This document shows, piece after piece, positions 1 through 8,720 of a stretch of 64,000 bases of DNA (position 1 is the stretch's first letter; each line of letters opens with the position of its first letter). The notes beneath the pieces were generated by a model that searched no databases, was not told where the DNA came from, and saw only the letters and a list, made by a program, of their open reading frames with translations. The position numbers were made by a program, and so were the translations under genes. Origin of the DNA: Diaminobutyricibacter sp049994905 (GTDB taxonomy: Bacteria; Actinomycetota; Actinomycetes; Actinomycetales; Microbacteriaceae); the NCBI RefSeq assembly GCF_049994905.1, contig NZ_CP188258.1, forward strand, positions 2,914,001 to 2,978,000, written 5' to 3'.

Positions 1-191
1 AGGATGAACAGCGCGGCGGCAGCCCAGCGGAGCCAGCCGTCTTCTCCGTTGTCGGCCAGCAGCATCCACACGAACAGCGGGGCGAGCAGGATCCGCACGA
101 CCGTGATCACGTTCGGCAGGTTCCAGTTGCTCGGGGAACGGAGCGGTTGTCCTCCCGCCGCGGCCGGCGGAGGGGCGTCGGGCACCGACAT
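1..191 (-). CDS. pgsA: CDP-diacylglycerol--glycerol-3-phosphate 3-phosphatidyltransferase, 3' end outside window
   Basis: Only the first 63 codons are present. After a Pro/Ala-rich start the protein reads WNLPNVITVVRILLAPLFVW, the usual first membrane segment of PgsA, which makes phosphatidylglycerol phosphate in the membrane. The catalytic CDP-alcohol phosphotransferase motif lies beyond the window. The ATG is 4 bases after the ftsK stop, so the two genes are probably co-transcribed; ftsK-pgsA is a common actinobacterial pair. The assignment rests on the N-terminus and context only. Confidence 0.8.
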   Translation of the reverse strand, partial: MSVPDAPPPAAAGGQPLRSPSNWNLPNVITVVRILLAPLFVWMLLADNGEDGWLRWAAAALFI

Positions 192-195
192 CGGT

Positions 196-3006
196 CTACT
201 CCCTGTCGGTCAGCTGCCAGGCGTCCTCATTCGAGTCGCCCTCCACCTCAGGATAGCCCTCGGTCATGCGCGCGACGGGGTCGCCTCCATACCGGTCCTC
301 GTCATCCGGCGCCGACGCGTCCGGCCCCGGTGTGCGTTCCGGCGTCCGGGCCGAGCCTCCGCCCGGCGGCTCCTCGCCGCGCAGCCGGGCGAGCACGGCC
401 GGCAGTTGCTCCGCCGTCGCAAGCACGTCGCGCGCTTTGGAACCCTCCGACGGGCCGACGATCTCACGCGACTCGAGGAGGTCCATGAGGCGCCCCGCCT
501 TGGCGAAGCCCACCCGGAGTTTGCGCTGCAGCATCGAGGTGGAGCCGAACTGGGTGGACACCACGAGCTCGGCGGCCGCGAGGAGGAGCTCGAGGTCGTC
601 GCCGATGTCGGAGTCGATCTGCTTCTTCTCGGTCACGGCAGCCACGTCTTGCCGGTACTCCGGGCGCGCCTGCCTCGTGACGTGGTCGACGACCTTCTGG
701 ATCTCCGATTCGCTCACCCACGCACCCTGGACACGCACCGCCTTCGATGCGCCCATCGGAAGGAAGAGCCCGTCGCCCTGGCCGATGAGCTTGTCCGCAC
801 CCGGCTGGTCGAGGATGACGCGCGAGTCGGTGACGCTCGTGACCGCGAACGCGAGCCGGGACGGCACGTTCGCCTTGATCAGGCCGGTGACGACGTCGAC
901 CGACGGCCGCTGGGTCGCGAGCACCAGGTGGATACCGGATGCGCGCGCCAGCTGGGTGATGCGAACGATCGAGTCCTCGACGTCGCGCGGAGCGACCATC
1001 ATCAGGTCGGCGAGCTCGTCGACGACGACCAGCAGGTAGGGATACGGCTTGAGTTTGCGCTCGCTGCCGGCCGGCAGCACGATCTCGTCGTTGACGACCG
1101 CCTTGTTGAAGTCGTCGATGTGCCGGAAGCCGAAGCTCGCCAGGTCGTCGTAGCGCATGTCCATCTCTTTGACCACCCACTGCAGCGCTTCCGCCGCCTT
1201 CTTCGGGTTGGTGATGATGGGCGTGATGAGGTGCGGCACGCCGGCGTAGATCGTCAGCTCGACGCGCTTCGGGTCGATGAGCACCATGCGCACGTCGGCC
1301 GGCTTCGCCCGCATCAGCAGGCTGGTGATCATCGAGTTGACGAAGCTCGACTTTCCGGAGCCGGTCGAACCGGCGACGAGCAGGTGGGGCATCTTCGCGA
1401 GGTTCGCCACAACGAAGCCGCCGCCGACATCTTTGCCGACTCCGATCGTCATCGGGTGCACGCTCTTGGTCGCCGCGGCGGAGCGCAGCACGTCGCCGAG
1501 CGACACGATCTCACGGTCGCTGTTCGGGATCTCAACACCGATGGCGCTCTTGCCGGGGATCGGCGACAGGATACGCACCTCATTGCTCGCGACCGAGTAG
1601 GAGAGGTTCTTGCTGAGCGCGGTCACGCGCTCGACCTTGACGCCCGGCCCGAGTTCGATCTCGTACTGGGTGACGGTCGGGCCGCGCGAGAAGCCGGTGA
1701 CTTTCGCATCCACCTGGAACTGATCGAGCACCTCCGTGATCGAGGCGACCACCTCGTCGTTGGCGGCCGAACGCGTCTTCGCCGGCGACCCGGCAGAGAG
1801 GATGGTCGGGGCAGGCAGGCGGTATGGCGCCGGCGGCACCGGAGCGAGCGGTTTCGCAGCTCCGGCCGCGACCTCGTCGAAGTCGGCCTGGGCGTCCGCG
1901 GAGAAGCCGGGAAGCAGCTCGGTCGCGCCGTCCGCGCGCAGACCGGTCGGATGATGCCCCGCTGCCGCCACTTCGCCCGTGAACCGCTTGACAGCGTCTT
2001 CGGCATGCCGCAGTTCCTCGAGAACTTCGGTGTTGTAGTGATCGGACCCGGGGTCGGGCTCGATCGCCGAGGCGAACTCACCGTGCCCCGCTTGCGCCGG
2101 GGTACCGAGGAGCGCCGTGAAGTCCTCGGCGATGACCGGGCTGTCATACGCCGGGTCGTCTTCGCGCTGGGACTTGTTGCGACGCCACCAGGGAAGGTTG
2201 CCGTCGTCGGCCGGCTCGTCGACGTCGTCGAGCTCGACCTGCTGGGTCTTCGCCTCCTTCGCCGCCTTTCGCTCCTCCTCCGTCGGCAACTGGGCACCGA
2301 ACAGGTAGGCGTAGAGCTCCCGGATGCGCACCCCGATCTTGTTGGGCGGGGTCTTGGTGATGATGAAGAGACTGAGCACCAGCAGGAGGCCGATGACGAT
2401 CCCCGCCCCGATCCAGGTGATGACAGCGGAGAGCGGCCATGCGAGGAGCCAGCCGAGCACGCCGCCGGCCCTGGCGAGCTGCACGATTCCGTCCGACGGC
2501 ATCGGGTGCGAACTGAAGACGTGGCATAGCCCTGAGACGGAGACCAGCAGGATTCCGAGGCCGATGCCGATGCGGGTGTTGTCGTGGACCGAACTGGGAT
2601 GGCGGAACAGCCAGGCCGCGAACAGCACCATGATCACCGGCAGGGCGTACGCCACCCGTCCGAAGAGGCCGCCGAACGTCCAGACCTCGAGCGTCTGGGC
2701 GACCGTGTTGTCGATCAGGAACCACTCGACGACCGCGCCTGCGATGGCAAGCAGGAAGAGGAAGAAAGGGACGCCGTCGCGCCGCTCCTCCTTGGCGAAC
2801 TTCTCGGGGCCCAGTGCCCTGAACGCTCCCCCGACCAGGTGTGCCAGCGCCATCCAGATGCGCACGAGCAGGCCGGGTTTCGGCTCGGCCGCAGGGTACT
2901 TCACCGTCTTCTGGGCTGCCGTGTTCGCGGCGGGCTTGCGCGCCGTCGAACCGCCGCGCGCGGGGGTGTTCCGGGCGCGTGAAGTCGACTTGGTGCTCGT
3001 AGCCAT
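196..3006 (-). CDS. ftsK: DNA translocase FtsK/SpoIIIE
   Basis: 936-residue septal DNA pump that moves chromosome ends during division. A basic, Ala/Thr-rich N-terminus is followed by four or five membrane segments (about residues 80-235), an acidic linker, and the RecA-like motor with Walker A AGSTGSGKSSF near residue 547 and a Walker B-like LLVVVDELADLM. The last part before an acidic tail (about 815-880) is a winged-helix gamma domain (RKLRVGFAKAGRLMDLLE), which recognises polar DNA motifs. Length and domain order are normal. The ATG is preceded, six bases away, by TACCGT, so the mRNA is probably leaderless. Confidence 0.96.
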   Translation of the reverse strand: MATSTKSTSRARNTPARGGSTARKPAANTAAQKTVKYPAAEPKPGLLVRIWMALAHLVGGAFRALGPEKFAKEERRDGVPFFLFLLAIAGAVVEWFLIDNTVAQTLEVWTFGGLFGRVAYALPVIMVLFAAWLFRHPSSVHDNTRIGIGLGILLVSVSGLCHVFSSHPMPSDGIVQLARAGGVLGWLLAWPLSAVITWIGAGIVIGLLLVLSLFIITKTPPNKIGVRIRELYAYLFGAQLPTEEERKAAKEAKTQQVELDDVDEPADDGNLPWWRRNKSQREDDPAYDSPVIAEDFTALLGTPAQAGHGEFASAIEPDPGSDHYNTEVLEELRHAEDAVKRFTGEVAAAGHHPTGLRADGATELLPGFSADAQADFDEVAAGAAKPLAPVPPAPYRLPAPTILSAGSPAKTRSAANDEVVASITEVLDQFQVDAKVTGFSRGPTVTQYEIELGPGVKVERVTALSKNLSYSVASNEVRILSPIPGKSAIGVEIPNSDREIVSLGDVLRSAAATKSVHPMTIGVGKDVGGGFVVANLAKMPHLLVAGSTGSGKSSFVNSMITSLLMRAKPADVRMVLIDPKRVELTIYAGVPHLITPIITNPKKAAEALQWVVKEMDMRYDDLASFGFRHIDDFNKAVVNDEIVLPAGSERKLKPYPYLLVVVDELADLMMVAPRDVEDSIVRITQLARASGIHLVLATQRPSVDVVTGLIKANVPSRLAFAVTSVTDSRVILDQPGADKLIGQGDGLFLPMGASKAVRVQGAWVSESEIQKVVDHVTRQARPEYRQDVAAVTEKKQIDSDIGDDLELLLAAAELVVSTQFGSTSMLQRKLRVGFAKAGRLMDLLESREIVGPSEGSKARDVLATAEQLPAVLARLRGEEPPGGGSARTPERTPGPDASAPDDEDRYGGDPVARMTEGYPEVEGDSNEDAWQLTDRE

Positions 3007-3012
3007 GCCAAC

Positions 3013-3018
3013 ACGGTA
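3013..3018 (-). promoter_or_regulatory. -10 box of ftsK (leaderless)
   Basis: TACCGT on the minus strand, exactly 6 nt before the ftsK ATG; no -35 or ribosome binding site is evident. Confidence 0.55.
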
Positions 3019-3090
3019 CTTCGCACCGCCGTCATTGCCCGGGAAGGGAGCGGGGGTGTCTCCCCAGAGCCGCGCGCCAGGTCTGCCAGG

Positions 3091-3582
3091 TCAGCGGATG
3101 GTCGCGACCATCGTGTCGGAAGCTTCGCGCGACTCGATGGTCACGTAGCCCTCGCTCACATAGAGCCGCTGGGCGAAATTAGCCCGCTCCACACTGAGGC
3201 TGAGCCGGGAATGCCCGGCGGCGAGCGCCTGCCGGGTGACCGCCTTGAGCAGGGCGCGCCCGACACCCTGCGCACGCCACTGGGGATTCACCCCCAGGGT
3301 CAGCTCGGGAACGCCAACGGCGACGAAACCGGAGCCCGGCGCGTTCGGCGGGAACAGGCGGGCCCAGCACGCGCCGATCGGGATGCTGTGCGAATCGAGC
3401 GCGACGGATCCGAAATCACCCGGCCGCGGCCAACCCGCGATGTACCGGGACACCTTCGGATCGTCGAGGATCGCCACCCGGGGGCGCGCACGGGACACGC
3501 TCCAGTTCGCCGCCTCGACCAGCATGTCGCCCATGAAACGGGCATCAGCCGGGGTGGCACTGCGAATCTCGAAGCCTCCCAT
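3091..3582 (-). CDS. GNAT family N-acetyltransferase
   Basis: 163-residue acyl-CoA-dependent acetyltransferase of unknown substrate. The acetyl-CoA site motif A is visible as LTLGVNPQWRAQGVGRALLKAV (about residues 95-116; V..QWRAQGVGRALL), followed by SLSVERANFAQRLYVSEGY, the typical motif B with its Asn and Tyr. It sits alone between ftsK and the RNase J gene, and a leaderless -10 box precedes its ATG. Substrate cannot be deduced. Confidence 0.85.
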   Translation of the reverse strand: MGGFEIRSATPADARFMGDMLVEAANWSVSRARPRVAILDDPKVSRYIAGWPRPGDFGSVALDSHSIPIGACWARLFPPNAPGSGFVAVGVPELTLGVNPQWRAQGVGRALLKAVTRQALAAGHSRLSLSVERANFAQRLYVSEGYVTIESREASDTMVATIR

Positions 3583-3588
3583 AGCGGG

Positions 3589-3594
3589 AGCGTA
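3589..3594 (-). promoter_or_regulatory. -10 box of GNAT gene (leaderless)
   Basis: TACGCT on the minus strand, 6 nt before the ATG at 3582. Confidence 0.5.
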
Positions 3595-3624
3595 CTCGCG
3601 GCATGTTACGGGCGGATTTCGAGG

Positions 3625-5301
3625 CTAGGCCTCGATCACCAACGGCACGATCATCGGGCGCCTGCGGTAGCTCGTGTTCACCCAGCGGCCGACGGTGCGG
3701 CGCACGACCTGGCTGAGCGCGCGCGAGTCGCGGACGCCGTTGTGCGCGGCATCCGCCAGGGCGGCAGCGATCTTCGGCTTCACATCGTCGAAGACGGCAT
3801 CATCTTCGGCGAAACCCTTGGCGTGGATCTCTGGGCCCGTGATGATACGACCGCTGGCCGCGTCGACCACGACGATGATCGAGATGAATCCTTCTTCTCC
3901 GAGGATCCTGCGGTCCTTGAGGTCCGCATCCGTGATCTCGCCCACGCTCGAGCCGTCGACGTACACATAGCCGACATCGAGCTGGCCGACGACCTTCGCG
4001 ACGCCGTCGCGGAGATCGACCACGGTGCCGTCCTCGGCCAGGATCGTGTTCTCCAGCGGCACACCGGTGTCCATCGCGAGAGCGGCATTCGCCACCAGGT
4101 GCCGGTATTCGCCGTGCACCGGCATCACGTTCTTCGGTTTGATGATGTTGTAGCAGTAGAGCAGTTCCCCGGCCGCAGCATGCCCGGAGACGTGGACCTT
4201 GGCGTTGCCCTTGTGCACCACGCTTGCGCCGAGCTTCGTCAGGCCGTCGATGACGCGGTAGACGGCGTTCTCATTGCCGGGGATCAGGCTGGAGGCGAGG
4301 ATGACCGTGTCACCCGGTCCGATCTCGATCTGGTGGTCGAGATTGGCCATGCGCGCGAGCACGGCCATGGGCTCGCCCTGCGAACCGGTGGACATGTAGA
4401 CGATTCGGTCGTCGGGCAGGTCTGCCGCCTTCTTGTAATCGATGAGCACGCCTTCTGGCACCTTCAGGTAGCCGAGCTCGGCCGCGATGCCCATGTTGCG
4501 CACCATGGAGCGGCCGAGGAAGGCCACACGCCTGCCGTTCTCCGCGGCTGCGTCGAGCACCTGCTGCACGCGGTGGACATGGCTCGAGAAGCTCGCCACG
4601 ATCACGCGTCGCGGAGCCCGCGCGATGACGTTGTCGAGCACCGGTCCGATCGAACGCTCGAGCGGGGTGAACCCCGGCACGTCGGCGTTCGTCGAGTCCG
4701 CCATGAACAGGTCGACGCCCTTCTCACCGAGGCGGGCGAACGCCCGCAGGTCGGTGATGCGGTTGTCGAGGGGAAGCTGGTCCATCTTGAAATCGCCCGT
4801 GTGCAGCACGACGCCGGCGTCCGTCGTGATGGCCACGGCGAGCGCATCCGGAATCGAGTGGTTGACCGCGACGAACTCGAGGGAGAAGGGACCGAGCTTC
4901 TCGTGCTGTCCTTCCTTCACGGTCAGCGTGTACGGCTGGATGCGGTGCTCCTTGAGCTTCGCCTCGACCAGGGCGAGCGTCAGGCCCGACCCGATCAGCG
5001 GGATGTCCGCGCGCAGGCGAAGCAGGTAGGGCACGGCACCGATGTGGTCCTCATGACCGTGCGTGAGCACGACGCCGACGATGTCGTCGAGGCGGTCGCG
5101 CACCGGGGCGAAGTCGGGCAGGATCAGGTCGACGCCCGGCTGGTTCTCTTCGGGGAAGAGCACACCGCAGTCGACGATGAGGATCTTGCCGTCGAACTCG
5201 AAGATCGTCATGTTGCGGCCGATCTCGCCCAGGCCTCCCGTCGGGATGATCCGGAGAGTGCCCGGTTCGAGGGCGGGCGGGTCGGAGACGAGGTTGGGCA
5301 T
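3625..5301 (-). CDS. rnj: Ribonuclease J
   Basis: 558-residue metallo-beta-lactamase/beta-CASP RNase with endo- and 5'-3' exonuclease roles in mRNA decay and rRNA maturation. The zinc-binding motif HGHEDHIG is at residues 81-88, a later HTGDFK and DSTNADVPG follow, and the beta-CASP and C-terminal domains run to the end. The usual neighbour, dapA, lies just upstream on the same strand, the conserved actinobacterial dapA-rnj order. The ATG has a good ribosome binding site (AGGAGGGG) 4 bases before it, unlike the leaderless genes around it. Confidence 0.96.
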   Translation of the reverse strand: MPNLVSDPPALEPGTLRIIPTGGLGEIGRNMTIFEFDGKILIVDCGVLFPEENQPGVDLILPDFAPVRDRLDDIVGVVLTHGHEDHIGAVPYLLRLRADIPLIGSGLTLALVEAKLKEHRIQPYTLTVKEGQHEKLGPFSLEFVAVNHSIPDALAVAITTDAGVVLHTGDFKMDQLPLDNRITDLRAFARLGEKGVDLFMADSTNADVPGFTPLERSIGPVLDNVIARAPRRVIVASFSSHVHRVQQVLDAAAENGRRVAFLGRSMVRNMGIAAELGYLKVPEGVLIDYKKAADLPDDRIVYMSTGSQGEPMAVLARMANLDHQIEIGPGDTVILASSLIPGNENAVYRVIDGLTKLGASVVHKGNAKVHVSGHAAAGELLYCYNIIKPKNVMPVHGEYRHLVANAALAMDTGVPLENTILAEDGTVVDLRDGVAKVVGQLDVGYVYVDGSSVGEITDADLKDRRILGEEGFISIIVVVDAASGRIITGPEIHAKGFAEDDAVFDDVKPKIAAALADAAHNGVRDSRALSQVVRRTVGRWVNTSYRRRPMIVPLVIEA

Positions 5302-5368
5302 CTGCCCCTCCTATACGTTTGCGGGCGCGAGGCGCTCCTGGTGATGCGATCCTGGCAGTGGCCAGGAC

Positions 5369-6346
5369 CTAACGTGTTGTGCCTGCGATCTTGGGCAGCG
5401 CTCCGCCGGCCGCAGCGTTGCGGTCGGGCCGGAAGTTGCGGAAGTCGACGCCGGGGATGTCGGTGACGAGGTCGATCTCGTCTTCGATCTGGGCGGCCTC
5501 CCACTCCTCAGGACCGACGAGGGGCAGGCGGACCCGCGGGCTGCCGATGCGGCCGAGCCCGTGGAGGATGTACTTGGCGGCGACCGTGCCGGGAACGTGG
5601 GTCATGACGGCGCGCACCAGGGGCTCGAGGGTGCGGTGCGCCGCGGTGGCGGTGGCGAGGTCGCCGGCGTTGACCGCATCCACGATCTGCCGGTACGGCC
5701 GGGCGGCGATGTTCGCCGTCACGCCGATCAGGCCGGAGGCGCCGATCGAGAGGTGCGGAAGCACATTGGCGTCGTCACCCGAGAAGTACATGAGGTCGGT
5801 CTGGTTGAGCACCCGGCTGACCTCGCTGAAGTCGCCCTTCGCGTCTTTGATGGCCAGGATGTTGGGGTGCTTCGCGGCACGGAGGATCGTCTCGTATGTG
5901 ATCGGCACGCCGGTGCGGCCGGGGATGTCGTAGAGGATGACGGGCAGGTCGGTCGCGTCGGCGATCATCCGGAAATGGGTCAGGATGCCGGCCTGCGTCG
6001 GCTTGTTGTAGTACGGGGTCACGATCATGACACCGTCGGCGCCCGCCTTCTCGCTCTGCCGGTAGAGCTGGATGGCATGGGCGGTCTCGTTCGACCCGCC
6101 GCCGGTGATGATCTTCGCGCGGCCCGCGGAGACCTGCTTGCCGACCTCGACGAGACGAAGCTTCTCCGCGTCGGTCAGCGTCGACGTCTCACCGGTCGTG
6201 CCGGTGACCACGATGCCGTCGGCGCCATCGTTGATGACGTCGTCCATATGCTTCTCGACGCCGGCCCAGTCGACCTCGCCATCGGCGGTGAACGGCGTCA
6301 CCAGGGCGACCAGCACCTGGCCGAACGGATTCGCGGAGACAGACAT
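5369..6346 (-). CDS. dapA: 4-hydroxy-tetrahydrodipicolinate synthase
   Basis: 325-residue TIM-barrel enzyme that condenses pyruvate with aspartate semialdehyde, the first committed step to lysine and diaminopimelate. GTTGE (49-53), PYYNKP (111-116), Tyr139 followed by DIPGRTG, and the Schiff-base Lys167 in AIKDAKGD are all present. It is slightly longer than E. coli DapA because of a C-terminal extension. It sits between thyX and RNase J, in the order seen in related actinobacteria. A -10 box 7 nt before the ATG suggests a leaderless mRNA. Confidence 0.97.
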   Translation of the reverse strand: MSVSANPFGQVLVALVTPFTADGEVDWAGVEKHMDDVINDGADGIVVTGTTGETSTLTDAEKLRLVEVGKQVSAGRAKIITGGGSNETAHAIQLYRQSEKAGADGVMIVTPYYNKPTQAGILTHFRMIADATDLPVILYDIPGRTGVPITYETILRAAKHPNILAIKDAKGDFSEVSRVLNQTDLMYFSGDDANVLPHLSIGASGLIGVTANIAARPYRQIVDAVNAGDLATATAAHRTLEPLVRAVMTHVPGTVAAKYILHGLGRIGSPRVRLPLVGPEEWEAAQIEDEIDLVTDIPGVDFRNFRPDRNAAAGGALPKIAGTTR

Positions 6347-6353
6347 GTTGTAC

Positions 6354-6359
6354 AGGCTA
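6354..6359 (-). promoter_or_regulatory. -10 box of dapA (leaderless)
   Basis: TAGCCT on the minus strand, 7 nt before the dapA ATG. Confidence 0.55.
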
Positions 6360-6394
6360 TCGCCTCAGCGTGGTCGGCAGAACGATCGGGAAGT

Positions 6395-7132
6395 TCAGGG
6401 AGCGACGCGGCCGTTCGCCTCGAATGCGGCGTGCGTGAGCGGCATCAGGCGCGCCCAGAGCTCCTCCATCTGCTCGGCGCACATCTCGATCTCGCGCTGC
6501 GGGAACGAGGGGAAATGCGACTCGGGGTGGCGCGTGCGAAGCGAGAGGAAGTTCATCAGCGAGCGTGCATTCATCGTGACGTACATCGAGGAGTAGATGT
6601 TGAGCGGGAGGACGATCCGCGCGACCTCGCGTGCGACGCCGGCTTCGAGCATCCGCTGGTATGCCTCGAAGGCGTACCGCGATGCGGCCGTCGTCTGCTG
6701 CTCGACCAGCGCGGACTGCTCGGCCGACCCCGGCGAGAACTCGTAGGCGCCCGGCTTGCCGGTCTGCACGAGCCGGCGGTCGGCATCGGGGACATAGAAG
6801 ACCGGGCGCAGCTCGCGGTAGCGCCCCGACTCCTCGTTGTACGACGCGATGCGGTGCCGCATGAATTCGCGGAACACGAAGATCGGCGCCTGCACGTAGA
6901 ACGTCATCGAGTTGTGCTCGAACGGCGAACCGTGCCGGTCGCGCATCAGGTAATTGATCAGCCCACGGTCGCGGGCCGTGTCGACCTCGGTCTCCGTGCC
7001 GTCGAGTCGGGACTGCTCGAGCGTCTGCTCACCCTGCGTCGAGACGCGGGCGGCGAAGAGCACGTCGGAATCGTGCGCGCTGGAGCGCACCAGTTCCACG
7101 GTCATATCGGAACGGAACTCGATCTCGGGCAC
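6395..7132 (-). CDS. thyX: FAD-dependent thymidylate synthase ThyX
   Basis: 245-residue flavin-dependent thymidylate synthase that makes dTMP from dUMP using methylene-tetrahydrofolate and NADPH. The family signature RHRxxSxNExSxRY is intact at residues 92-105 (RHRIASYNEESGRY), and FEHNSMTFYV (71-80) is the usual FAD/dUMP region. No thyA is in the window. The GTG start is chosen because TAGTGT lies exactly 6 nt upstream and no ribosome binding site is seen. Confidence 0.97.
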   Translation of the reverse strand: MPEIEFRSDMTVELVRSSAHDSDVLFAARVSTQGEQTLEQSRLDGTETEVDTARDRGLINYLMRDRHGSPFEHNSMTFYVQAPIFVFREFMRHRIASYNEESGRYRELRPVFYVPDADRRLVQTGKPGAYEFSPGSAEQSALVEQQTTAASRYAFEAYQRMLEAGVAREVARIVLPLNIYSSMYVTMNARSLMNFLSLRTRHPESHFPSFPQREIEMCAEQMEELWARLMPLTHAAFEANGRVAP

Positions 7133-7138
7133 GCGCCA

Positions 7139-7144
7139 ACACTA
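7139..7144 (-). promoter_or_regulatory. -10 box of thyX (leaderless)
   Basis: TAGTGT on the minus strand, 6 nt before the GTG start of thyX. Confidence 0.55.
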
Positions 7145-7240
7145 TCCGGATGCGTGCCCCGGCCGGGACCGACGTGCCAGCGTAACGCCGCGTCACACTT
7201 CACACCCGCGACCGGTCGCGCGCGTAGTGTCATGCCCACC

Positions 7241-7690
7241 ATGAACGGGTTCGCCTCCCTCGCGATCGTGCTCGGCCTCGTCGCCGTCAGCACTGCGATC
7301 GGCCTGCTCTGGCGGGCACGGACGGGACGCGTGCGGAATCGGGCGGATGCGCGCACGATCGTGACCGCGGCGGGAGTCGGGTCTCCCCATCCGTTCGGAC
7401 CGGCCGCCACCCTGCTGCAGTTCTCGACCGAATTCTGTGCGCCGTGCCGCAGCACTGCAGTCGTGCTCGGAGAGCTCAGCGCGGAACGTGACGGCGTCGC
7501 CCACGTCGAGATCGACCTGACGGAGCGCCCGGAACTGGCACGCGAGTACAACATCCTGCAGACCCCAACAACGTTCCTCGTCGACGGGTCCGGCATCGTC
7601 CGCGCGCGCATCGGCGGGGCGCCGCGGCGCGACGACCTCCGCGCCGCACTCGACGACCTCATCGGGAGATCCCATGTCGCAACAGCCTGA
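7241..7690 (+). CDS. Membrane-anchored thioredoxin-like protein
   Basis: 149 residues. One N-terminal membrane helix (about 5-25) is followed by a thioredoxin fold with the redox motif CAPC (Cys66, Cys69) and the cis-proline loop TPTTFLVDGSG. It probably reduces or oxidises disulfides outside the membrane, as TlpA-like proteins do. Its end overlaps the start of the DUF4395 gene by 17 nt, so the two are made together. An in-frame ATG at 7232 would add three residues; TAGTGT at 7225-7230 lies closer to a promoter for the 7241 start. Confidence 0.85.
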   Translation: MNGFASLAIVLGLVAVSTAIGLLWRARTGRVRNRADARTIVTAAGVGSPHPFGPAATLLQFSTEFCAPCRSTAVVLGELSAERDGVAHVEIDLTERPELAREYNILQTPTTFLVDGSGIVRARIGGAPRRDDLRAALDDLIGRSHVATA

Positions 7691-8168
7691 TCCGCGACCG
7701 TCGACGCAGGCCGACGGCATCGACCCGAGGAGTCCGCGTTTCGGTGCCGGGATCACTGCGGTGCTCCTGCTGGTGACGCTGTTCCTCGGCCTCGCCGGGC
7801 TCGACGCCGCGGCGTTCGTCGTGCTCCTGGTCATCTCGCTGCTGTTCGCATGGGGCGCGTTCGCCGGCATCCAGAGACACCCGTACGGTGCCCTGTTCCG
7901 CCGTCTCGTGCGGCCGCGACTCGCGCCGCCGACGGAGCGCGAAGACCCGGCGCCCCCGACCTTCGCGCAAGGCGTCGGCTTCGTCATCACGGCTCTGGGG
8001 CTCCTGCTCGCGCTCTTCGGCGTGCCGTACGCGGTGGTGATCGCGGCCGGCCTCGCGTTCGTCGCGGCGTTCCTGAATTCGGTGTTCGGCTACTGCCTCG
8101 GCTGCCAGATCTACCTGCTGCTCGTCCGCGCGGGCGTCATCCGCCGTACCCCCGCGAGCGCTGCCTGA
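7674..8168 (+). CDS. DUF4395 membrane protein
   Basis: 164 residues with four hydrophobic segments (about 27-45, 47-65, 102-118, 120-138). Match to DUF4395 is by the layout and the C-terminal GYCLGCQIYLLL. The CxxC pair Cys141/Cys144 could exchange disulfides with the thioredoxin-like partner encoded by the overlapping upstream gene. The biochemical role of DUF4395 is not established to my knowledge; the redox partnership is inferred from overlap and paired CxxC motifs. Confidence 0.8.
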   Translation: MSQQPDPRPSTQADGIDPRSPRFGAGITAVLLLVTLFLGLAGLDAAAFVVLLVISLLFAWGAFAGIQRHPYGALFRRLVRPRLAPPTEREDPAPPTFAQGVGFVITALGLLLALFGVPYAVVIAAGLAFVAAFLNSVFGYCLGCQIYLLLVRAGVIRRTPASAA

Positions 8169-8274
8169 CCGACGCAGTCGGGCCGGAGCGGGCGCCCAGC
8201 CTGCGAATCGTCTGCATGCCCGGGCACGCGACGGGCTCGTCGGTAGGCTGGAAGCATCCCCGTCAGCCGACCAC

Positions 8275-8280
8275 AGGAGG
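8275..8280 (+). promoter_or_regulatory. Strong ribosome binding site of osmC
   Basis: AGGAGG, 7 nt before the ATG at 8288; it fixes the start. TAGGCT at 8244-8249 is a possible -10 box giving a short leader. Confidence 0.6.
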
Positions 8281-8287
8281 TCTCCCT

Positions 8288-8713
8288 ATGGCACTCACCA
8301 GCGAATCCACTACGGTCTGGAACGGTGACCTGAGGTCTGGATCAGGCACGGTGACGCTCGACTCGTCGCACGCCGCAGAGTTCCCCGTCAACTGGCGGGC
8401 CCGCGCAGAGGGTGTCGCCGGGACCACCAACCCAGAGGAACTGCTCGGTGCAGCCCACTCCGCCTGCTTCTCGATGGCATTCTCCAACGCGCTCGCCTCG
8501 TTCGGCTCCGCGCCTACGAGCATCCGGACGACGGCCGCGGTCACGTTCGATCCCGCCGAGGGCATCACCGGCAGCCACCTGCGCGTCGACGCGACGGTCC
8601 CCGGGATCAGCGAAGAGGACTTCCAGCGCATCGCCGAAGAAGCGAAGGCCACCTGCCCGGTCTCGCGTGCGCTGGTCGGCATCCCGATCACGATCGAAGC
8701 TCAGCTCGTCTGA
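8288..8713 (+). CDS. OsmC/Ohr family peroxiredoxin
   Basis: 141-residue thiol peroxidase of the OsmC family, detoxifying organic hydroperoxides in the cytoplasm. The two reactive cysteines are present: Cys60 in GAAHSACFSMAF and Cys123 in EAKATCPVSRAL. The sequence pattern (ESTTVWNGDLRSGSGTV at the N-terminus) fits OsmC rather than Ohr. The start follows an AGGAGG site. The TIGR01777 epimerase gene begins 7 nt after the stop, so the pair is probably one transcript. Confidence 0.92.
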   Translation: MALTSESTTVWNGDLRSGSGTVTLDSSHAAEFPVNWRARAEGVAGTTNPEELLGAAHSACFSMAFSNALASFGSAPTSIRTTAAVTFDPAEGITGSHLRVDATVPGISEEDFQRIAEEAKATCPVSRALVGIPITIEAQLV

Positions 8714-8720
8714 CCGGGCG

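Noticed and set aside
4..2529. 841-codon open frame on the plus strand opposite ftsK, and similar long frames opposite RNase J, the dehydrogenase/carboxylase genes, pnp and others
   Set aside because: They are antisense shadows of real genes in very GC-rich DNA, Arg/Asp/His-rich, without recognisable domains, promoters or ribosome binding sites.
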